A DNA stretch of 64,000 nt from Candidatus Gastranaerophilales bacterium. GTDB lineage: Bacteria; Cyanobacteriota; Vampirovibrionia; Gastranaerophilales; Gastranaerophilaceae. The stretch covers positions 1 to 64,000 of the forward strand of contig CALUWE010000001.1 of assembly GCA_944324425.1 (NCBI GenBank), in the 5' to 3' direction. Below the pieces are notes generated by a model. That model did not search any database. It was not told the origin of the DNA and worked only from the letters and a program-made list of their open reading frames with translations. How positions within the stretch are numbered: position 1 is the first letter of the stretch; every line of letters starts with the position of its first letter. Below, piece after piece: positions 16,267 through 26,325 of the stretch. The translations under genes were made by a program, and so were the position numbers.

Positions 16267-18141
16267 TCAGTTTATTTTTTTATCATACAAAAAGCTTGCA
16301 TTTAAAACAACCAAAACGGAAGCAATATTATGAACAATGGCACCTGTTACGGGAACCAAAATTCCAAGTGCGGATAATGTGAGAGAAATAATATTTATTG
16401 TCATTGAAATTATAATGTTTGTTTTAATTGTTTTTATTGTTGCATTCGACAATTTTCTTAAATATAAAATTTTATTCGGGTCATCGCCTGTTATTATAAT
16501 ATCAGAGCTTTCAATTGCAATATCAGAGCCGAAACTTCCCATTGAAATTCCGACATCTGCGGTTTTTAGGGCAATAGCGTCATTTACGCCGTCTCCTGTC
16601 ATGCAGACAATTTTGCCTTCTTTTTGGAGTTCTTCAATTTTGTTTGCCTTTTCTTTTGGCAAAAGATTTGAATAAATTGTATTTATTCCCGCTTTTTTTG
16701 CGAAATAGCCTGCGGTTAGTTTGCTGTCTCCCGTTAATAAAACTGTCTCAAGGCGCATTTTTTCATTCAGTTCGGATATTACTTTGATGGAATTTTCTCT
16801 TATGGTATCCGAAAGCGAAATAATTCCCTTGGGTTCTTTATTGACGGCAAGTATTAAAGCAATTTTACCGTCCAGCCTTTTTGAATTAACCGCTTTTTTC
16901 ATTTCGCCTGTTAACTCAATATCATTTTCTTCCATAAACTTTTCATTGCCGACATAAATTCTTTTATTATCAAGCTTTGAATAAATTCCCTTGCCTGAAA
17001 ACATTTTAAAATCAAGAGTTTCATTTAATCTAAAATCTTTTGATAAGGCATATTCAACAACAGCACGGCCAATCGGGTGTTCCGATTTCATCTCGGATGA
17101 TGCAGCCAAATATAAAATGTCATCAACGGAAACGTCAGAAAATTTTTCAATGCTTGAAACGGTTAGTTCACCCTTTGTTAAAGTGCCGGTTTTATCAAAA
17201 GCAAAGGTTGTACACCTGCCGACGGTTTCAAGCCCGATACCGTCTTTTATGATAATTCCTTTTTTTGTAGCATTGCCAATTGCCGCCATAATTGATGTAG
17301 GCGTTGCAAGCACAAAAGAACAGGGGCAAAAAACAACCAAAATCGTTACCGCTCTTGAAATTTCGCCTGTAACAAAATATATAATAACGGCAAATAAAAT
17401 AGCCAACGGTATTAAAACCCCTGCCCACCTGTCTGCAATTCTTTGTGCAGGCGCTTTTTTGTTTTCGGCTTCTTTTACAAGAGATATTAATTTTTGAACT
17501 GTTGAATCTTTATATTCTTTTGTAACTTCAATATCTATTACACCGTAACAGTTTGTTGTTCCCGAGAATACAATATCCCCTTTTTGTTTATCGCAAGGAA
17601 TTGATTCCCCTGTTACAATTGCTTGGTTAACTGAAGTTTCACCCGAAATAATAACGCCGTCCGCAGGTATGTCTTCACCTGCCAAAACTCTTATAATATC
17701 GCCTTTTTGAATATTTTCCGCAAGGGCGGTTTCTTCCGTTACCAAATTATCATTAATATTTAATTTTCTTGCCGTTTTTGGAGCAAGGTTTAGAAGCTTT
17801 GTTATTCCTTTTTTAGCTTTATCTATCGTAAGGTCTTCCAAAATTCCGCCAAGTGCCATAATGAAGGCAACTTCTGCCGCTGCAAAAATTTCATTTGTTA
17901 AAATCGCAGCTGCCATTGCAATTGAAATTAAAAGAGAAGCGGTTAATTTTTTGTTTATAAGTAAATTTTTAAGTCCGAAGTATATTATCGGAATACCTGA
18001 AATTATAATTGTAAAAACCGCAAAATCCACAAAGAATGATATTTTAAAAAATGTCAAAACGGCACTTAAAATAAGAAATATCATTGAAAGTACAGTCATT
18101 TTAAGACCTGATAAAAATTTGCAGATTTTATCCAATTTCAT
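16267..18141 (-). CDS. Heavy-metal transporting P1B-type ATPase
   Basis: 624 residues of integral membrane protein. In order: several N-terminal membrane helices, actuator TGES at 177-180, the intramembrane metal motif CPC at 272-274 (FCPCSFVLATPT), phosphorylation site Asp316 (DKTGTLT), the P1B signature histidine-proline (SEHPIGRA), TGD and GDGVND of the hinge, and two C-terminal helices. There is no N-terminal HMA or His-rich metal-binding domain. CPCS followed by FVLATPTSIMA is unlike the classical Cu (CPCALGLATP) and Zn/Cd (CPCALVISTP) pumps, so the metal cannot be assigned safely. The gene lies 3 bp after ahcY on the same strand, likely co-transcribed. Confidence 0.92.
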   Translation of the reverse strand: MKLDKICKFLSGLKMTVLSMIFLILSAVLTFFKISFFVDFAVFTIIISGIPIIYFGLKNLLINKKLTASLLISIAMAAAILTNEIFAAAEVAFIMALGGILEDLTIDKAKKGITKLLNLAPKTARKLNINDNLVTEETALAENIQKGDIIRVLAGEDIPADGVIISGETSVNQAIVTGESIPCDKQKGDIVFSGTTNCYGVIDIEVTKEYKDSTVQKLISLVKEAENKKAPAQRIADRWAGVLIPLAILFAVIIYFVTGEISRAVTILVVFCPCSFVLATPTSIMAAIGNATKKGIIIKDGIGLETVGRCTTFAFDKTGTLTKGELTVSSIEKFSDVSVDDILYLAASSEMKSEHPIGRAVVEYALSKDFRLNETLDFKMFSGKGIYSKLDNKRIYVGNEKFMEENDIELTGEMKKAVNSKRLDGKIALILAVNKEPKGIISLSDTIRENSIKVISELNEKMRLETVLLTGDSKLTAGYFAKKAGINTIYSNLLPKEKANKIEELQKEGKIVCMTGDGVNDAIALKTADVGISMGSFGSDIAIESSDIIITGDDPNKILYLRKLSNATIKTIKTNIIISMTINIISLTLSALGILVPVTGAIVHNIASVLVVLNASFLYDKKIN

Positions 18142-18144
18142 TTT

Positions 18145-19434
<1,290 letters not shown>

Positions 19435-19439
19435 TTAAT

Positions 19440-19471
19440 TTGATTTTACCATAAAATTTTTGTGTTAGAAT
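19440..19471. promoter_or_regulatory. Divergent ahcY / pckA promoter region
   Basis: For pckA: an extended -10 TG-T-TAGAAT (TAGAAT at 19466-19471) with a poor -35. For ahcY on the minus strand: an extended -10 TG-G-TAAAAT (19448-19443). No operator is recognised between them. Confidence 0.4.
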
Positions 19472-19515
19472 AGCTTTAGTGTATTGCATCCGTGAGCAAA
19501 AAAGGAGATAAATTT

Positions 19516-21174
19516 ATGACCACAAAAGAATTTTTCACAAACTCCGAAGAATTAAAACAGCTTTATTCAGCTGCTCGTGCAACAATTACTGCACCGTTTT
19601 TCGGAAACAATGTTGAACATGTTCAATCTGTTTCAGAAGCTTACAAATTAGCATTGAACAGCCCCGGAACTATTGAACTTACAGGCATGCCTGTTTATGA
19701 ACCCGAAAAAATCGGTCTTCCTCAAGGCGCTAACCAATTATTATTCAACGACGGTACAGTTGTCGGCCGTTGCGCAGCAGCAAGAAAAATTGTCGGCGAA
19801 CCCAATTGCGACCTTGGTTATTTATTACCTATCATTCGTGAAGCAATTTACGGCACACGTGATAGATTAATGTATAGAACCGAAGTTGTTGTAGGTTTGG
19901 AAGAAGACTTTATGGTTAAAGCTCATCTTTTAATTCCTGAAGGCTTCGAAAATATTATGTATTCTTGGATGTTAAATTTCCAATACATTAATGAATACTA
20001 TTCAAATATGTACGCAAATTCAAGAGAAATCAACGAAGGCGATTTATACATCTTCTCAGATCCTGATTGGACACACCCTGATTTCCCATACGGCTTAACA
20101 TTCTTTGACCCTGTACATAACTGCGCAGCAATTTTAGGTATGAGATACTTCGGTGAACACAAAAAAGGTACATTGACACTTGCTTGGGGCTGCGCTGCAA
20201 GAAACGGTTACGCATCATGCCATGGCGGTATGAAAAGATATAACTTGGGTAACGATAAATCATTCCAAGTTGCCGTATTTGGCTTATCAGGTTCCGGTAA
20301 ATCAACAATTACCCACGCAAAACACAATGACAAATACAATATCACCGTTCTTCACGATGACGCATTTATCATCAACATTCACGATAAATACACAATCGCT
20401 CTTGAACCTGCATACTTTGATAAAACAGCAGACTACCCGATTGGCTGCGCTGATAACAAATACATTTTGACTCAACAAAACGCAGGCGCTATTCAGTTGG
20501 CTGACGGCAAAGTTGTTTCAATCACGGAAGATATCAGAAACGGTAACGGCCGTGCAGTTAAATCAAAACTTTGGTCTCCAAACAGAGTAGATAGAATTAA
20601 TGAACCTATTAATGCTATCTTCTGGTTGATGAAAGATCCTACAATTCCTCCTGTATTAAAATTATCAGGTGCTTCATTAGGTTCTGCTATGGGTGCAACC
20701 TTAGCTACAAAAAGATCATCTGCTGAAAGATTGGCAAAAGGTGTTGACCCTAACGCATTAGTTGTTGAACCTTACGCTAACCCGTTCAGAGTTTATCCTT
20801 TGGAAATGGATTATACAAGATTTAAACAATTAATCGCAGATGGCGTTGATTGCTACATCTTAAATACAGGTGAATTTATGGGCACAAAAGTTAAACCGGC
20901 TCATACACTTGGCATCATTGAAGCTATCGTTGAAGGTACAGCTAAATTCCACAAATGGGAAAACTTCTCAGACATCGAAATTATGGATATTGATGGCTTT
21001 GATGCATCATTTAGCAATAAAGAATATGCTGAACAATTTGCAGCAAGAATGCAAGACAGAATTAACTTCGTTAAATCAAGAGAAACAGAAAAAGCAGGCA
21101 TTGATAAACTTCCTGCTGACGCTCTTGAAGCTCTTGAAAACGTTGTTAAACAAGTTAACGTTGCAAAAGTTTAG
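19516..21174 (+). CDS. pckA: Phosphoenolpyruvate carboxykinase (ATP)
   Basis: 552 residues from the ATG at 19516, chosen over a GTG at 19492 because the AAAGGAG ribosome site lies between them. The enzyme interconverts oxaloacetate + ATP and PEP + CO2. Key features: the kinase-1 P-loop GLSGSGKST at 256-264, kinase-2 HDDAF, and the GYASCHGGMKRYN segment upstream of it. The early sequence (TITAPFFGNNVEHV) places it in a branch seen in anaerobes rather than the E. coli type. In fermenters it commonly runs in the CO2-fixing direction toward oxaloacetate and succinate. Strong codon bias suggests high expression. A terminator follows. Confidence 0.93.
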   Translation: MTTKEFFTNSEELKQLYSAARATITAPFFGNNVEHVQSVSEAYKLALNSPGTIELTGMPVYEPEKIGLPQGANQLLFNDGTVVGRCAAARKIVGEPNCDLGYLLPIIREAIYGTRDRLMYRTEVVVGLEEDFMVKAHLLIPEGFENIMYSWMLNFQYINEYYSNMYANSREINEGDLYIFSDPDWTHPDFPYGLTFFDPVHNCAAILGMRYFGEHKKGTLTLAWGCAARNGYASCHGGMKRYNLGNDKSFQVAVFGLSGSGKSTITHAKHNDKYNITVLHDDAFIINIHDKYTIALEPAYFDKTADYPIGCADNKYILTQQNAGAIQLADGKVVSITEDIRNGNGRAVKSKLWSPNRVDRINEPINAIFWLMKDPTIPPVLKLSGASLGSAMGATLATKRSSAERLAKGVDPNALVVEPYANPFRVYPLEMDYTRFKQLIADGVDCYILNTGEFMGTKVKPAHTLGIIEAIVEGTAKFHKWENFSDIEIMDIDGFDASFSNKEYAEQFAARMQDRINFVKSRETEKAGIDKLPADALEALENVVKQVNVAKV

Positions 21175-21196
21175 TTTAAAATATACATAAACTAGT

Positions 21197-21228
21197 ACAG
21201 CCCTTAATTTTAAGGGCTGTATTTTTTA
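21197..21228 (+). terminator. pckA terminator
   Basis: Stem ACAGCCCTTAA/TTAAGGGCTGT, then ATTTTTTATT. It lies 22 bp after the pckA stop. Confidence 0.85.
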
Positions 21229-21249
21229 TTAATTTAAAAAAGAAAGTTT

Positions 21250-23850
21250 TTATTCTTCTTCTTTTTTGCCGTCGCTCAATTCATAGTTAAAGATATCCAC
21301 AACCGGCGGTTTTCTCAACTTAGAAATAGCTTCCATTGCAAAATCTCTTACATTTTCATCGGGCGATAATTCATAAACAAGTTTTAAGATGTCTATTGTG
21401 CCGTTTATAACTCTTAAAAAGTCGCCGTTATGATAAATGAGCTCTTTTTCTCTCATTTTTTTCATAATTTCGCCCCAGCCTTTTATTGCTTCATCTCTGT
21501 CATCAGGGAGTTCTGAGAATTCTACAATATAAGGCGCAAGGTTTGTACTTATAGGAGTAGGCTCTTCTTTCAGCCCATGTGCCATTTCAAACTGGTCAAC
21601 ATCATCAACCAAATTTAAAATCGGAGTTAGAGAATTATTCAAATAAGCAATATCGCCCTTAAATTCTCTTGACGGGTTTTCGTCTTTAACATCAGAGAAC
21701 ATTGAACAAATTGCAATTAATTCTCTTGATGACATTTGACTTAAATATGCGGGGTCAAGCAAAAGTTCGGTCATAATAATTTCGTTTATACCAAACACAC
21801 TTTTTGCAAGTTCGCCTTTTTCGGTTCTTGTATAGGTTCCGTCTTCATTTTCTTCAATATAACCAAATGATTTTAATATATCGATTCTTTCGTTAATAAG
21901 ATTGTCATTCTTTTCTAAACTGTCCGGATTTTGATGTGCGGCAAATGTCCTTATTAACATATCATCATAATGGTTCAAATTCCTTTCGGATAATAAAGAA
22001 GCATATGAAATTTGATATTGGCTTCTTATTGAAGTATCTTTTGAAGATGTTTTTTCAACATATTTTTCATATTGTTCATAATCGTACGGAATTACAATAA
22101 CATTTCCGATTTCATCTTTGCCTCTTCTTCCTGCACGGCCTGAGCCTTGTTTAAATGACGCATTTGAAATATCGGTTATTTCTTCGCCGTTGAATTTTTC
22201 CATAGAAGGGAATACGGTCGTTCTGATTGGCATGTCTATGCCTGCAATTAAAGTATCTGTTGCAAAACAAGCTTTAACAAGCCCTTTTCTTGCCAAATTT
22301 TCAACAAGACTTTTATAGGCGGGAAGTTTTCCTGCGTGGTGAACCGCAAAACCTTTCATCAGACGTTCTAATTCCATATCATCAAAATCGGAACCGAAAT
22401 ATACGCCTTTTTCTTTTGCCTTCTGTACTTCATCGTACACCATTCTTGATTCTTCCGGTGTCAACAAGCTTTCAGAGTGGTCTGCAGCCTTTTCCATTTC
22501 TTTATTGCAACCCTTTTTGGAAAATACATAGAATAAGGCAGGTGTCATCTTTTTATCGTCTAAAAGTTTGATAACTTTGCTGAATTTAGGATTATCAACA
22601 TAGCTTCCTTCCGGTTCTTTTTTAATTGTTGTTGAACCTTTATTTGATAAAATAAGCCCGATTGCTTCAGCTTTATCTTTATCGGCGCCCGCTTGTTTTA
22701 ATTTATCCGCCAAATACCCTGCGCTAAGTTCATTTCTTCTGCCGGCTAAACTTCTTAAATACTTTGCAAAGGCATCGTAATCTTCTAAGCCCAAAATTTC
22801 TGCCGCTTCTTGCGCTACTGCAAGCTGACGGTCTGAAGAATTGATTTTATTTTCAAATTGGTATAAATCGATTTTGTGAGTTTTGGCAGCTTCAAGCTGA
22901 AGTTTGCCTTCTTCGTTTTTTGTTAAAATATATTCTCTTAGAGGAACATGCCTTTCGGATTCCGGCACATTTACAAGATGAGTAGGAATTTCGCCGCTTA
23001 ACTCGGAAAGCCAATTTTCAATGTCCTTAGCATTTGATGCTGTTGCAGAGAGCATCATTTGTTTCATGTGGCTTGGGGTGTTCATAACCGCTTCTTCCCA
23101 AACGGTTCCTCTTTCTTTGTCGCCCATATAGTGAAATTCATCGTAAATAACGCCGTCATAATCAGCATATTCAATATCTGCTATTCTTTTATCTCTTGAT
23201 AAAAGCGAGTTTCTGTAAATTTCTGTTGTCATGACAAGTATGGGAGCATTCGGATTAATTGAAGTATCGCCTGTCAGAAGCCCGATATTATCAGTACTTA
23301 TAAGGTTTCCGTCTTCATCATACTCGCCGAATAATTTTGAAAATTCCGTATATTTTTCGTTACTTAAAGCTTTTAAGGGGGACAGATAAATTAATTTTTT
23401 ATCTTTATTCAGAGCGTCTTTAATTGCATATTCCGCTATTAACGTTTTTCCTGTTCCCGTGGGGGCTGAAACAATTGTTGTTGCATTTTCTTTTGTGTAT
23501 GCATCAACCGCCTCTTTTTGGTACCTGTCCAAAATGTATTTCCCATGGGTTTCTTCAAACGGGCGGGGCTTATCTTTAACTTCTTCGGGGAAATCGATGG
23601 ATAACAATTTTTCAAAATCAAAATATGATTCACTGAAGGGATGAGCACTTTTTGCTGTTTTTATGCCGCTTGCGCCTACCAAAAACGGGTCATAGCCGTC
23701 TTGAATTTTAGAGCCGTATTCAAAATAGAATTCAGGCGTCCAGCTTGGTCTTTGATACCCTTCTTTCTTTTCGTGTTTTTGTCTTCGTTTGCTCCGACCT
23801 TCAAAATTAAGCGAATTTAAACTGTAATTTTCTAAACCTGCAACCCTCAT
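21250..23850 (-). CDS. Ski2-like DEAD/DEAH-box RNA helicase
   Basis: 866 residues. Superfamily 2 motifs in order: Q-like region LDRYQKEAVDAY (108-119), Walker A APTGTGKT (129-136), Ia LSPLKALSNEKY, Ib TTEIYRN, DEFH box at 237-240 (canonical Ski2 has DEVH), SAT at about 267, a long insertion, ATDTLIAGIDMPIRT (motif V), and motif VI QGSGRAGRRGKDE. The C-terminal ~250 residues (winged helix/ratchet-like region plus a helical part) lack an obvious Mtr4 arch. Ski2-type helicases unwind structured RNA and feed exonucleases. The first ~40 residues are a basic, Gly/Lys-rich extension. It lies 25 bp downstream of a small membrane protein gene. Confidence 0.88.
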   Translation of the reverse strand: MRVAGLENYSLNSLNFEGRSKRRQKHEKKEGYQRPSWTPEFYFEYGSKIQDGYDPFLVGASGIKTAKSAHPFSESYFDFEKLLSIDFPEEVKDKPRPFEETHGKYILDRYQKEAVDAYTKENATTIVSAPTGTGKTLIAEYAIKDALNKDKKLIYLSPLKALSNEKYTEFSKLFGEYDEDGNLISTDNIGLLTGDTSINPNAPILVMTTEIYRNSLLSRDKRIADIEYADYDGVIYDEFHYMGDKERGTVWEEAVMNTPSHMKQMMLSATASNAKDIENWLSELSGEIPTHLVNVPESERHVPLREYILTKNEEGKLQLEAAKTHKIDLYQFENKINSSDRQLAVAQEAAEILGLEDYDAFAKYLRSLAGRRNELSAGYLADKLKQAGADKDKAEAIGLILSNKGSTTIKKEPEGSYVDNPKFSKVIKLLDDKKMTPALFYVFSKKGCNKEMEKAADHSESLLTPEESRMVYDEVQKAKEKGVYFGSDFDDMELERLMKGFAVHHAGKLPAYKSLVENLARKGLVKACFATDTLIAGIDMPIRTTVFPSMEKFNGEEITDISNASFKQGSGRAGRRGKDEIGNVIVIPYDYEQYEKYVEKTSSKDTSIRSQYQISYASLLSERNLNHYDDMLIRTFAAHQNPDSLEKNDNLINERIDILKSFGYIEENEDGTYTRTEKGELAKSVFGINEIIMTELLLDPAYLSQMSSRELIAICSMFSDVKDENPSREFKGDIAYLNNSLTPILNLVDDVDQFEMAHGLKEEPTPISTNLAPYIVEFSELPDDRDEAIKGWGEIMKKMREKELIYHNGDFLRVINGTIDILKLVYELSPDENVRDFAMEAISKLRKPPVVDIFNYELSDGKKEEE

Positions 23851-23875
23851 ATTATACCCTTCAATTTAACTGCCA

Positions 23876-24160
23876 TCAATGCTTTCTTATAAAAGGCAAA
23901 AGAGAAATCAGGGACAAAGCCATTGCAGAAAATGCCAGCCCTGCACTGACTTTGCCCGAATTAAACGAATTACCCCCGCCTTGTTTTAACACACTTTGGG
24001 GGTTTTCATAGCTTGTTATGGTTTCTCTAAGGGAGACATTCGGCAGCTGATTGGGCGGCGTAACGGCTCCTAAATTCAATTTCGCATTCTTCATAGAAGT
24101 GTTTTCGGTCGCAGAACCGAAATTAATATTCGAAAAAGAACTATTTAAACCACACTTCAT
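23876..24160 (-). CDS. Small hypothetical protein with C-terminal membrane segment
   Basis: 94 residues; not recognised. The N-terminus is polar and Asn/Ser-rich (SNINFGSATENTS), and the C-terminus has one hydrophobic helix (AGLAFSAMALSLISLLPF) ending in RKH, so it may be tail-anchored. The NINFG string echoes the LNFEG near the N-terminus of the helicase encoded next door, which may reflect a lineage-typical N-terminal tag. AAAAGG lies about 10-15 nt upstream of the ATG. It is followed by the helicase gene after 25 bp and is probably co-transcribed. Confidence 0.65.
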   Translation of the reverse strand: MKCGLNSSFSNINFGSATENTSMKNAKLNLGAVTPPNQLPNVSLRETITSYENPQSVLKQGGGNSFNSGKVSAGLAFSAMALSLISLLPFIRKH

Positions 24161-24256
24161 TAACTATTTTTAGCCTTTTATTTGATTTTAGCTTGAAAAA
24201 ACAGCTAAAGAAATTTTATTGCTAAAATAAAAACATTTTGTAACATGTTTTAAAAT

Positions 24257-24955
24257 TTAACACCCGCAAGAAAGCCCCGCACAAAGGTTTATGTTTTGTC
24301 CGGTTATTCCTTTTGCTTCATTTGAAATTAAATATTTAATTAAATTAGCAATTTCAACGGGTTCAATAAACCTTTTTTGGGGAATTATATCAAGTGTTTC
24401 ACTTTTTTCTTCTTCATTTAAGGCGCCATTTGTTAAAGGCGTTTCAACCCACCCCGGCGAAATTGAATTAACGGTTATATTGAATTCGGCAAGCTCTAGT
24501 GCCAAAGACTTTGAAAACCCGTAATATGCAGATTTTGTGGCGGCATAAAGGCTTGCGTTCGCTTCGCCCACAACACCAGAAATTGAAGCGATATTTACTA
24601 TTCTGCCGAATTTATTTTGTTTCATATAAGGAACAACAAGGGTTGTTAAATAATAATGAGACAAAAAGTTTGAATTAAAAACTTTTATAATATCATCAAG
24701 CTTCATTTTATCAATCGGAGAATAAAGGTATTCACCGGCATTATTTATAAGCACATCAATCTCGCCAAAGTTTTCTTTGACGAAAGTATAAAGTTCAAAT
24801 GCATTTTTGGGGTCAGAAAGGTCTATACTTAGGTAATTTTCAACATCAAGCTTTTTTCTGCCCGTTTGAAAGATTTTGTATCCCGCACTTTTTAGAGTTT
24901 CTGCCGCAATCTTACCGATTCCCGAAGATGAGCCAGTGATTAGTATTTTTTTCAT
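24257..24955 (-). CDS. Short-chain dehydrogenase/reductase
   Basis: 232 residues of a classical SDR. The NAD(P)-binding motif TGSSSGIG (7-14), INNAG (70-74), and the catalytic Ser124, Tyr137 and Lys141 (SLYAATKSAYYGFSKS) are all present. VNSISPGWVETPL and GQNINLCAG are typical of the FabG-like branch. The substrate is unknown; the sequence does not carry enough FabG-specific signature to call it beta-ketoacyl-ACP reductase. The protein ends LSCGC. Its ATG overlaps the upstream gene's stop (TAATG), so translation is coupled. Confidence 0.9.
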   Translation of the reverse strand: MKKILITGSSSGIGKIAAETLKSAGYKIFQTGRKKLDVENYLSIDLSDPKNAFELYTFVKENFGEIDVLINNAGEYLYSPIDKMKLDDIIKVFNSNFLSHYYLTTLVVPYMKQNKFGRIVNIASISGVVGEANASLYAATKSAYYGFSKSLALELAEFNITVNSISPGWVETPLTNGALNEEEKSETLDIIPQKRFIEPVEIANLIKYLISNEAKGITGQNINLCAGLSCGC

Positions 24956-25296
24956 TATTCCTTAAGTTTCAGCCCTGTTAAGTCTAATTCGGTGTATTGC
25001 TCCATGATGCTTTGAATGTTTTCATAAAGCTTTTCGCGTTCATTATCCGAAAGCTGACGAATAGCTTCAACGACCCTATGAATATTGGGGTTTTTGTCAT
25101 ACCAGCGATTGTATTTTCTTGGGTCATTTTCTTCAACAATTCTTAAAAAAGAGACACAATCCATGCTGATAACTTTCGGAACGGAAGCCAGGATGTCAAT
25201 TGCAACTTCGGATTGGAGTTTTTCATCCAAAGTTTCAAGAAGCGTCATAAAAGCGCTTAGATACCTATCTTTGTCATACCACCTGAGATTTCCCAT
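24955..25296 (-). CDS. Hypothetical protein coupled to the SDR
   Basis: 113 residues, all-helical and charged, opening with MGNLRWYDKDRYLSAFM. It contains a repeated RWYDK string (residues 5-9 and about 64-68), so it may consist of two related helical halves. No signal peptide, membrane helix or known catalytic motif. It ends one base inside the SDR start, making a two-gene unit. Transcription probably starts at or next to its ATG. Confidence 0.75.
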   Translation of the reverse strand: MGNLRWYDKDRYLSAFMTLLETLDEKLQSEVAIDILASVPKVISMDCVSFLRIVEENDPRKYNRWYDKNPNIHRVVEAIRQLSDNEREKLYENIQSIMEQYTELDLTGLKLKE

Positions 25297-25302
25297 ATAC
25301 TA

Positions 25303-25308
25303 ATTATA
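25303..25308 (-). promoter_or_regulatory. -10 box giving a probable leaderless start
   Basis: TATAAT on the minus strand with only 6 bases (25302-25297) before the ATG at 25296 and no Shine-Dalgarno. The -35 region is weak. Confidence 0.5.
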
Positions 25309-25359
25309 ACAAGTTTTTAATAAAAATAGTATAAGTTTTGTATTTTTTTTATAAAAAAC

Positions 25360-25388
25360 TTGCCAAAGATAAGAAAATTCAATATAAT
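25360..25388 (+). promoter_or_regulatory. Promoter of the HU gene
   Basis: TTGCCA (25360-25365), 17-bp spacer, TATAAT (25383-25388). The start falls near 25395, giving a leader of ~20 nt with AAAGGGG before the ATG. Confidence 0.75.
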
Positions 25389-25415
25389 CAGACACATATA
25401 GAAAGGGGTTCTACA

Positions 25416-25694
25416 ATGAACAAAGAAGAATTAGTACAAGAAGTTGCTAAAAAAGCAAAAGTTACACAAAAAGAAGCAGTTGAAGTTTTAAACAGCTTCA
25501 TCGAAACAGTACAAAAATCAGTTTCAAAAGGACAAAAAGTTACATTAGTTGGCTTTGGTACTTTTGAAGCTCGCAAAAGAGCTGCTAGAACTGGCCGCAA
25601 CCCTCAAACAGGTAAAGAAATTAAAATTGCTGCAAAAACAGTTCCTGCATTCTCAGCCGGCAAAAAATTCAAAGAACTTGTTAACAAAAAATAG
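25416..25694 (+). CDS. hup: DNA-binding protein HU
   Basis: 92 residues from the ATG at 25416 (MNKEELVQEVAKKAK), with AAAGGGG upstream. The HU/IHF fold is evident: two N-terminal helices, VTLVGFGTFEARKRAARTGRNPQTG (the saddle and start of the DNA-clasping arm), and the C-terminal PAFSAGKKFKELVNK helix. HU wraps and bends DNA as a dimer in the nucleoid. Strong promoter and terminator mark it as a highly expressed single gene. Confidence 0.97.
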   Translation: MNKEELVQEVAKKAKVTQKEAVEVLNSFIETVQKSVSKGQKVTLVGFGTFEARKRAARTGRNPQTGKEIKIAAKTVPAFSAGKKFKELVNKK

Positions 25695-25721
25695 TTTTTC
25701 GGAATTTTTTGAAAATAATAT

Positions 25722-25757
25722 TAAGCGGTATGGTTTCCATGCCGCTTTTATTTTTTA
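25722..25757 (+). terminator. hup terminator
   Basis: Stem AAGCGGTATGG/CCATGCCGCTT (one G-U pair), TTT loop, followed by TTATTTTTT. Confidence 0.85.
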
Positions 25758-25808
25758 TTGCAACCGAATAAGAAAAATTATAAAATATAAACAAGGTAGG
25801 GATATTTT

Positions 25809-26306
25809 ATGCTTGAGCTTTTAATTTTATATATTTTAAATAAATATGACTGCACCATATATAAAATTCAAAAACTGATAGGGGAAATGTTTTTTATATT
25901 TTCATGCCCTTCATTGGGTGCAATTAACCCTGCATTAAAAAGATTAGAGAATTTAGGCTGTGTTGAATATTCTTCTTCCATGTCAGACGGGGGGAAATTA
26001 TCTAAAACATACAAAATAACGCCGTTTGGGCTTAAATATCTTAAAGAAACAATTTCTTTATTTGATTTTAAAAATTCCGCGCACATGCTGAACAATGCAA
26101 AAGTTTGTATAAGCATATCGGATGTTTTAGACAGCAAGCAAAAAGAAGACTTTGATTTTTTGGTTGCCAATAAATTAAAAATTCTTAAAAAAGATGTGGA
26201 AAACAAACTTTCAGACCCTTATATTTTGTACACGGACACACAGAGAAAAGTTTTGGAAGGCGTTATAAAAGAAATAAACGAGCTTATCTTAATTGTTGAA
26301 AAATAA
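25809..26306 (+). CDS. PadR-like transcriptional regulator
   Basis: 165 residues. The first ~90 form a winged helix of PadR type: LELLILYILNKYDCTIYKI, then the recognition region around PSLGAINPALKRLENLGCVEY and the wing/last strand KTYKITPFGLKYL. The C-terminal ~70 residues are helical, like the PadR dimerisation coil. Ligand and targets are unknown. AGGTAGGGA before the ATG serves as ribosome site. It precedes the lytic transglycosylase gene by only 19 bp, but that gene seems to have its own promoter. Confidence 0.8.
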   Translation: MLELLILYILNKYDCTIYKIQKLIGEMFFIFSCPSLGAINPALKRLENLGCVEYSSSMSDGGKLSKTYKITPFGLKYLKETISLFDFKNSAHMLNNAKVCISISDVLDSKQKEDFDFLVANKLKILKKDVENKLSDPYILYTDTQRKVLEGVIKEINELILIVEK

Positions 26307-26312
26307 CCATGG

Positions 26313-26318
26313 TATAAT
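26313..26318 (+). promoter_or_regulatory. -10 box of the lytic transglycosylase gene, probably leaderless
   Basis: TATAAT seven bases before the ATG at 26326, with no ribosome binding sequence. The -35 is poor (TTGTTG with a 14-bp spacer). Confidence 0.5.
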
Positions 26319-26325
26319 TTTTCTT

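Noticed and set aside
23849-23856. TATAAT directly adjoining the helicase ATG as another leaderless promoter
   Set aside because: There is no spacing between the -10 box and the ATG, so a transcript from it would start inside the gene. It may be a chance AT-rich match.
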